Source: Aurantiacibacter rhizosphaerae (GTDB lineage Bacteria > Pseudomonadota > Alphaproteobacteria > Sphingomonadales > Sphingomonadaceae). Taken from it: DNA of 64,000 nucleotides. Positions 61,786 to 64,000 of this stretch are shown here, one piece after another. A program made the position numbers and the translations under genes. The stretch spans positions 434,001-498,000 of the forward strand of contig NZ_WUBR01000002.1 in NCBI RefSeq assembly GCF_009807005.1, given 5' to 3'. How positions within the stretch are numbered: position 1 is the first letter of the stretch; every line of letters starts with the position of its first letter. The notes under the pieces are model-generated. The model had not been told where the DNA came from, made no database searches, and worked only from the letters and a program-made list of their open reading frames with translations.

Positions 61786-62349
61786 ATGAACACGAAAACC
61801 GGAAGCCAGACCGTCCTCACCAGCCCGCAACTTCGCCTGATCGGCAGCGTTGACGAGGCGATGTACGCCGAATTTCGCGATCAGCTGAATGCCGCCCCGT
61901 CAGAAGGCCCGCTGGTAATCGCGATCACCACGCTGGGCGGCAATCCCGAAGTTGCGCGCACGATGGCGGACGATGTGCGCCTGATGCGTGAACCGGGGCG
62001 GGATATCTACTTCCTCGGCAAATCCGCCGTATATTCCGCAGGCGCTACCTTCATGGCGGGCTTTCCCGTCAGCCATCGCTACATGACGAAGAATTCCAGC
62101 CTGCTGATCCACGAACGCCAGATCACCCGGACGATCAACCTGTCCGGCCCACTGAAAAGCTGCACAGACCAGCTGCATGCCGCCCTGAACGAGATCGAGC
62201 ATTCCATCGAGATCGAGGAGGCAGGCTTTCGCGAGATCGTGGAGGGCAGCAATGTCACCTTTGAGGAGGTGCAGGATCGCGCGCCCGAAAACTGGTACAT
62301 CGGCTGTGAAAAGGCGAAGGAGCTGGGCCTGATCTGCGAAGTGATCTGA
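61786..62349 (+). CDS. ClpP-like serine protease fold protein
   Basis: A 187-residue protein. TTLGGNPEVARTMADDVRLM and FLGKSAVYSAGATFMAGF provide the oxyanion loop and likely nucleophile Ser, and NSSLLIHERQI the His, as in the ClpP/crotonase superfamily. It lacks a signal peptide. It is not the housekeeping ClpP, which is larger-motif (MHQP) and normally next to clpX. It may process a small set of substrates or act without an ATPase. It sits 37 bases after the NrsF gene on the same strand, so it may belong to the sigma-factor operon. Confidence 0.75.
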   Translation: MNTKTGSQTVLTSPQLRLIGSVDEAMYAEFRDQLNAAPSEGPLVIAITTLGGNPEVARTMADDVRLMREPGRDIYFLGKSAVYSAGATFMAGFPVSHRYMTKNSSLLIHERQITRTINLSGPLKSCTDQLHAALNEIEHSIEIEEAGFREIVEGSNVTFEEVQDRAPENWYIGCEKAKELGLICEVI

Positions 62350-62381
62350 CCCAGCCCCTTTTACCTGTCGCGGCTATCGCA

Positions 62382-63788
62382 TCATGCGATGGCCTCATCC
62401 TCACTGCGACCGACTGAAGACCAGTCCACATTGCGGGTGGCGAACATCACGCCTGCCAGTGCACCGAACAGCAGCAGCGAACCGATTATCAGCGAGTATG
62501 TCTCCTCGTTCAGCAGGACAAACAGCACACCGTAAAGCGCTGCCAGCATCACCCCGATGAAGCCTGCCCTGCGCCATGTGCCGAGGACAGCGGCGCTATA
62601 GGCCGTCAGCAGCCCGATGATCGCCGCAGCGGCCAGCAGGTAGGCGAGCGAGAAGCCGATCACCTCCGCAAAGGCCAGCAGCATCACGAAGAACAGGATC
62701 AGCCCAGCGCCTGTCAGCAGATATTCCGCCGCGGCCACGCGGGCGCCGCCAACAATGTCGAACATCAGCAGCGCGGCAAAGGTGAAGCCGATGAACAGGA
62801 AGCCATACTTCACCGCGCGATCCACCTGGCTGTAGAGGTCAACCGGTTCCACCAGACCGATGGTGGCAGGCTGCGCGCCTTCTGCATTGCTGGCGCGCGC
62901 GCGTTCCATCCGTGGGTCCATGGTGGTGGCCTCCTGCGGATAGCCGGCGCTGTGATCGGAAATGGACATTATGCCCTGCCCCAGAGCCAGATTGGTGATG
63001 CCCGGATAAACCGCCTTGAACCCATCGGCGGAGGTTTGCGTCTGCGATGGTTCCGGCAGATATCCCCCGGTGAAGCTGGGATGCGGCCATGGGGAGGTGA
63101 CGGTCCATTCCGTTTCACCCCCGCGCGGGATCAGCGATAGTGACTGCGTACCGCGCAGGCCATAGCTCCACCGAACGTCCAGCGCGCCTTCCCCGTCCCA
63201 TTTGGAAACGGGTGCGGAAAAGCCGGAACCGCCGGTGGCAAGCGGGCCATTGCCGGGGCTCAGTTCCAGCCGCTCTCCACCCGCCACCACGCTGGCGCCA
63301 TCGGAAAGGCCGCGCGTGTCGGCAATGCCGAAACGCAGCTCCGCCTCATCAAACATTAGCTGGTCACGCGTGATATCCAGCCGGTCCAGCTCACTGGTGA
63401 GAGTATAGCTTGCCGTGCCCTCCAATGCGCCGGAATAGACCACGCTTTGATAGATGGCATAGCCCTTGCGATCGGGATCGAGCCTGGTGTCGATTGCCTG
63501 CTGCATCGGGGAAACGAACAATTCGCGCCGCACCTGACGCCGTCGTTCCGTCACCACCCCGTCAACCGTTTCAGCCTCCACCGTCTGCGCCGTGAAGGGT
63601 ATTACCAGCACCGGCCCCGTGATCGTCTGCGGGCCGCCCCAACCGCGCGTGATCTGCGCCTGCGCCTGCTGCGACTGGTTTTCCCGGTCATACACCAGAG
63701 CATAAACCATCATCAGCGGCACGATCAGCACCACCGCCACCAACCCTGCCAGCATCAACCTTACGCCTGGGCTTCGCTCTCGTCTCAT
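62382..63788 (-). CDS. creD: CreD-family inner-membrane protein
   Basis: A 468-residue protein from the ATG at 63786-63788, which has AGGGAG 8-9 bases upstream; upstream ATGs at 63809 and 63971 lack sites. One N-terminal helix, a large periplasmic domain (~35-310: RGWGGPQTITGPVLVIPF, then DVRWSYGLRGTQSLSLIPRGG), and five to six C-terminal helices ending before SSVGRSEDEAIA. This is CreD (Cet) by order and motifs. In E. coli and Aeromonas it is a CreBC-regulated envelope/colicin-E2 tolerance protein. No creBC genes are adjacent; the ECF/BlaI neighbours may regulate instead. Confidence 0.88.
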   Translation of the reverse strand: MRRERSPGVRLMLAGLVAVVLIVPLMMVYALVYDRENQSQQAQAQITRGWGGPQTITGPVLVIPFTAQTVEAETVDGVVTERRRQVRRELFVSPMQQAIDTRLDPDRKGYAIYQSVVYSGALEGTASYTLTSELDRLDITRDQLMFDEAELRFGIADTRGLSDGASVVAGGERLELSPGNGPLATGGSGFSAPVSKWDGEGALDVRWSYGLRGTQSLSLIPRGGETEWTVTSPWPHPSFTGGYLPEPSQTQTSADGFKAVYPGITNLALGQGIMSISDHSAGYPQEATTMDPRMERARASNAEGAQPATIGLVEPVDLYSQVDRAVKYGFLFIGFTFAALLMFDIVGGARVAAAEYLLTGAGLILFFVMLLAFAEVIGFSLAYLLAAAAIIGLLTAYSAAVLGTWRRAGFIGVMLAALYGVLFVLLNEETYSLIIGSLLLFGALAGVMFATRNVDWSSVGRSEDEAIA

Positions 63789-63874
63789 CTTCTCTACTCC
63801 CTGTTGCATTGCGATGAACCGTGCTTTTAGAGCGACGAACTGAATACTTGGTGAATTCGCCCGCGCAGGGCAAG

Positions 63875-64000
63875 ATGGCGAACATGTTGAAACGATTCGC
63901 TTTCGCGCTTCCCTGCGCCATGCTCGCCGCCGCCACGCCCCTTTTCGCGCAGGAGACTGCAGAAGCGCCACCTGCCACTGAATATGAGACGACCAGCGTG
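63875..64000 (+). CDS. Start of a secreted protein (partial, cut by window end)
   Basis: About 42 codons are visible, from ATG 63875 (GCAGGG upstream) or the ATG at 63884. MLKRFAFALPCAMLAAATPLFAQ is a signal peptide with cleavage after FAQ or AFAQ-like site, followed by ETAEAPPATEYETTSV, an acidic Pro/Thr-rich start of a mature domain. It is divergent from creD with an 86-base gap. Nothing more can be said about function. Confidence 0.7.
   Translation, partial: MANMLKRFAFALPCAMLAAATPLFAQETAEAPPATEYETTSV

Overview
The window reads as chromosomal DNA from a GC-rich alphaproteobacterium of the Sphingomonadales, most likely an Erythrobacteraceae member (Altererythrobacter/Erythrobacter-like). 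The supporting signs are a 6S RNA gene between zapA and the 5-formyltetrahydrofolate cyclo-ligase gene, DUF2842, an NrsF-type anti-sigma factor, an XrtA/PEP-CTERM-type sugar transferase, a TonB receptor of sphingomonad type, and dense ATGA/TGATG gene overlaps. This placement is inferred from gene content and style; no database search was possible.

Layout. 1-24.5 kb is housekeeping DNA. It holds a truncated sugar transferase, an SLC13 permease, tRNA-Leu, suhB and efp, a coupled L,D-transpeptidase/M23 cell-wall pair, thiE, class I aldolase, the glycolytic set pgk-gap-tkt, the zapA-6S RNA-fau-DUF2842-fpg block, tRNA-Asp, the branched-chain 2-oxoacid dehydrogenase operon (E1alpha-E1beta-E2), thyA, a nucleotide-sugar epimerase and tRNA-Pro.

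24.7-39.6 kb is the accessory part. A TetR gene, a tannase-like esterase and an alpha/beta hydrolase run rightward. Divergent from them runs a tightly overlapping set: AAHS-type MFS transporter, shikimate dehydrogenase-like protein, and a two-domain 3-dehydroshikimate dehydratase (QuiC type). A TonB receptor with a strong terminator follows. Then comes a coupled chain of two more hydrolases, a remnant of an amidohydrolase, a di-haem cytochrome with an unusual CX3CH motif, and an OmpA-like protein. Together they look like a locus for taking up and hydrolysing plant-type phenolic or shikimate/quinate esters and turning the alicyclic acid into protocatechuate. No ring-cleavage genes lie in the window.

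39.7-57.5 kb returns to core functions: purF-SDR, PilZ protein, a TspO-like membrane protein, a coupled photolyase-Cfa-serine hydrolase set, a YdjM-like protein, ferredoxin-dependent 2-oxoacid oxidoreductase (KorAB), rppH, a TPR protein, an RsmB-like methyltransferase, guaB, a small WYL-like protein, 3-hydroxybutyrate dehydrogenase and a YpfJ-type zinc peptidase.

58.1-64 kb looks like an envelope-stress block: M56 protease/BlaI repressor with paired operators, an ECF sigma/NrsF pair, a ClpP-like protein, CreD, and the start of a secreted protein cut by the window end.

No CRISPR array, insertion sequence, integrase or rRNA was seen. No gene-free stretch exceeds 300 bases. The longest are 55129-55418, 1001-1240 and 9782-10003; I see no convincing gene in any of them.
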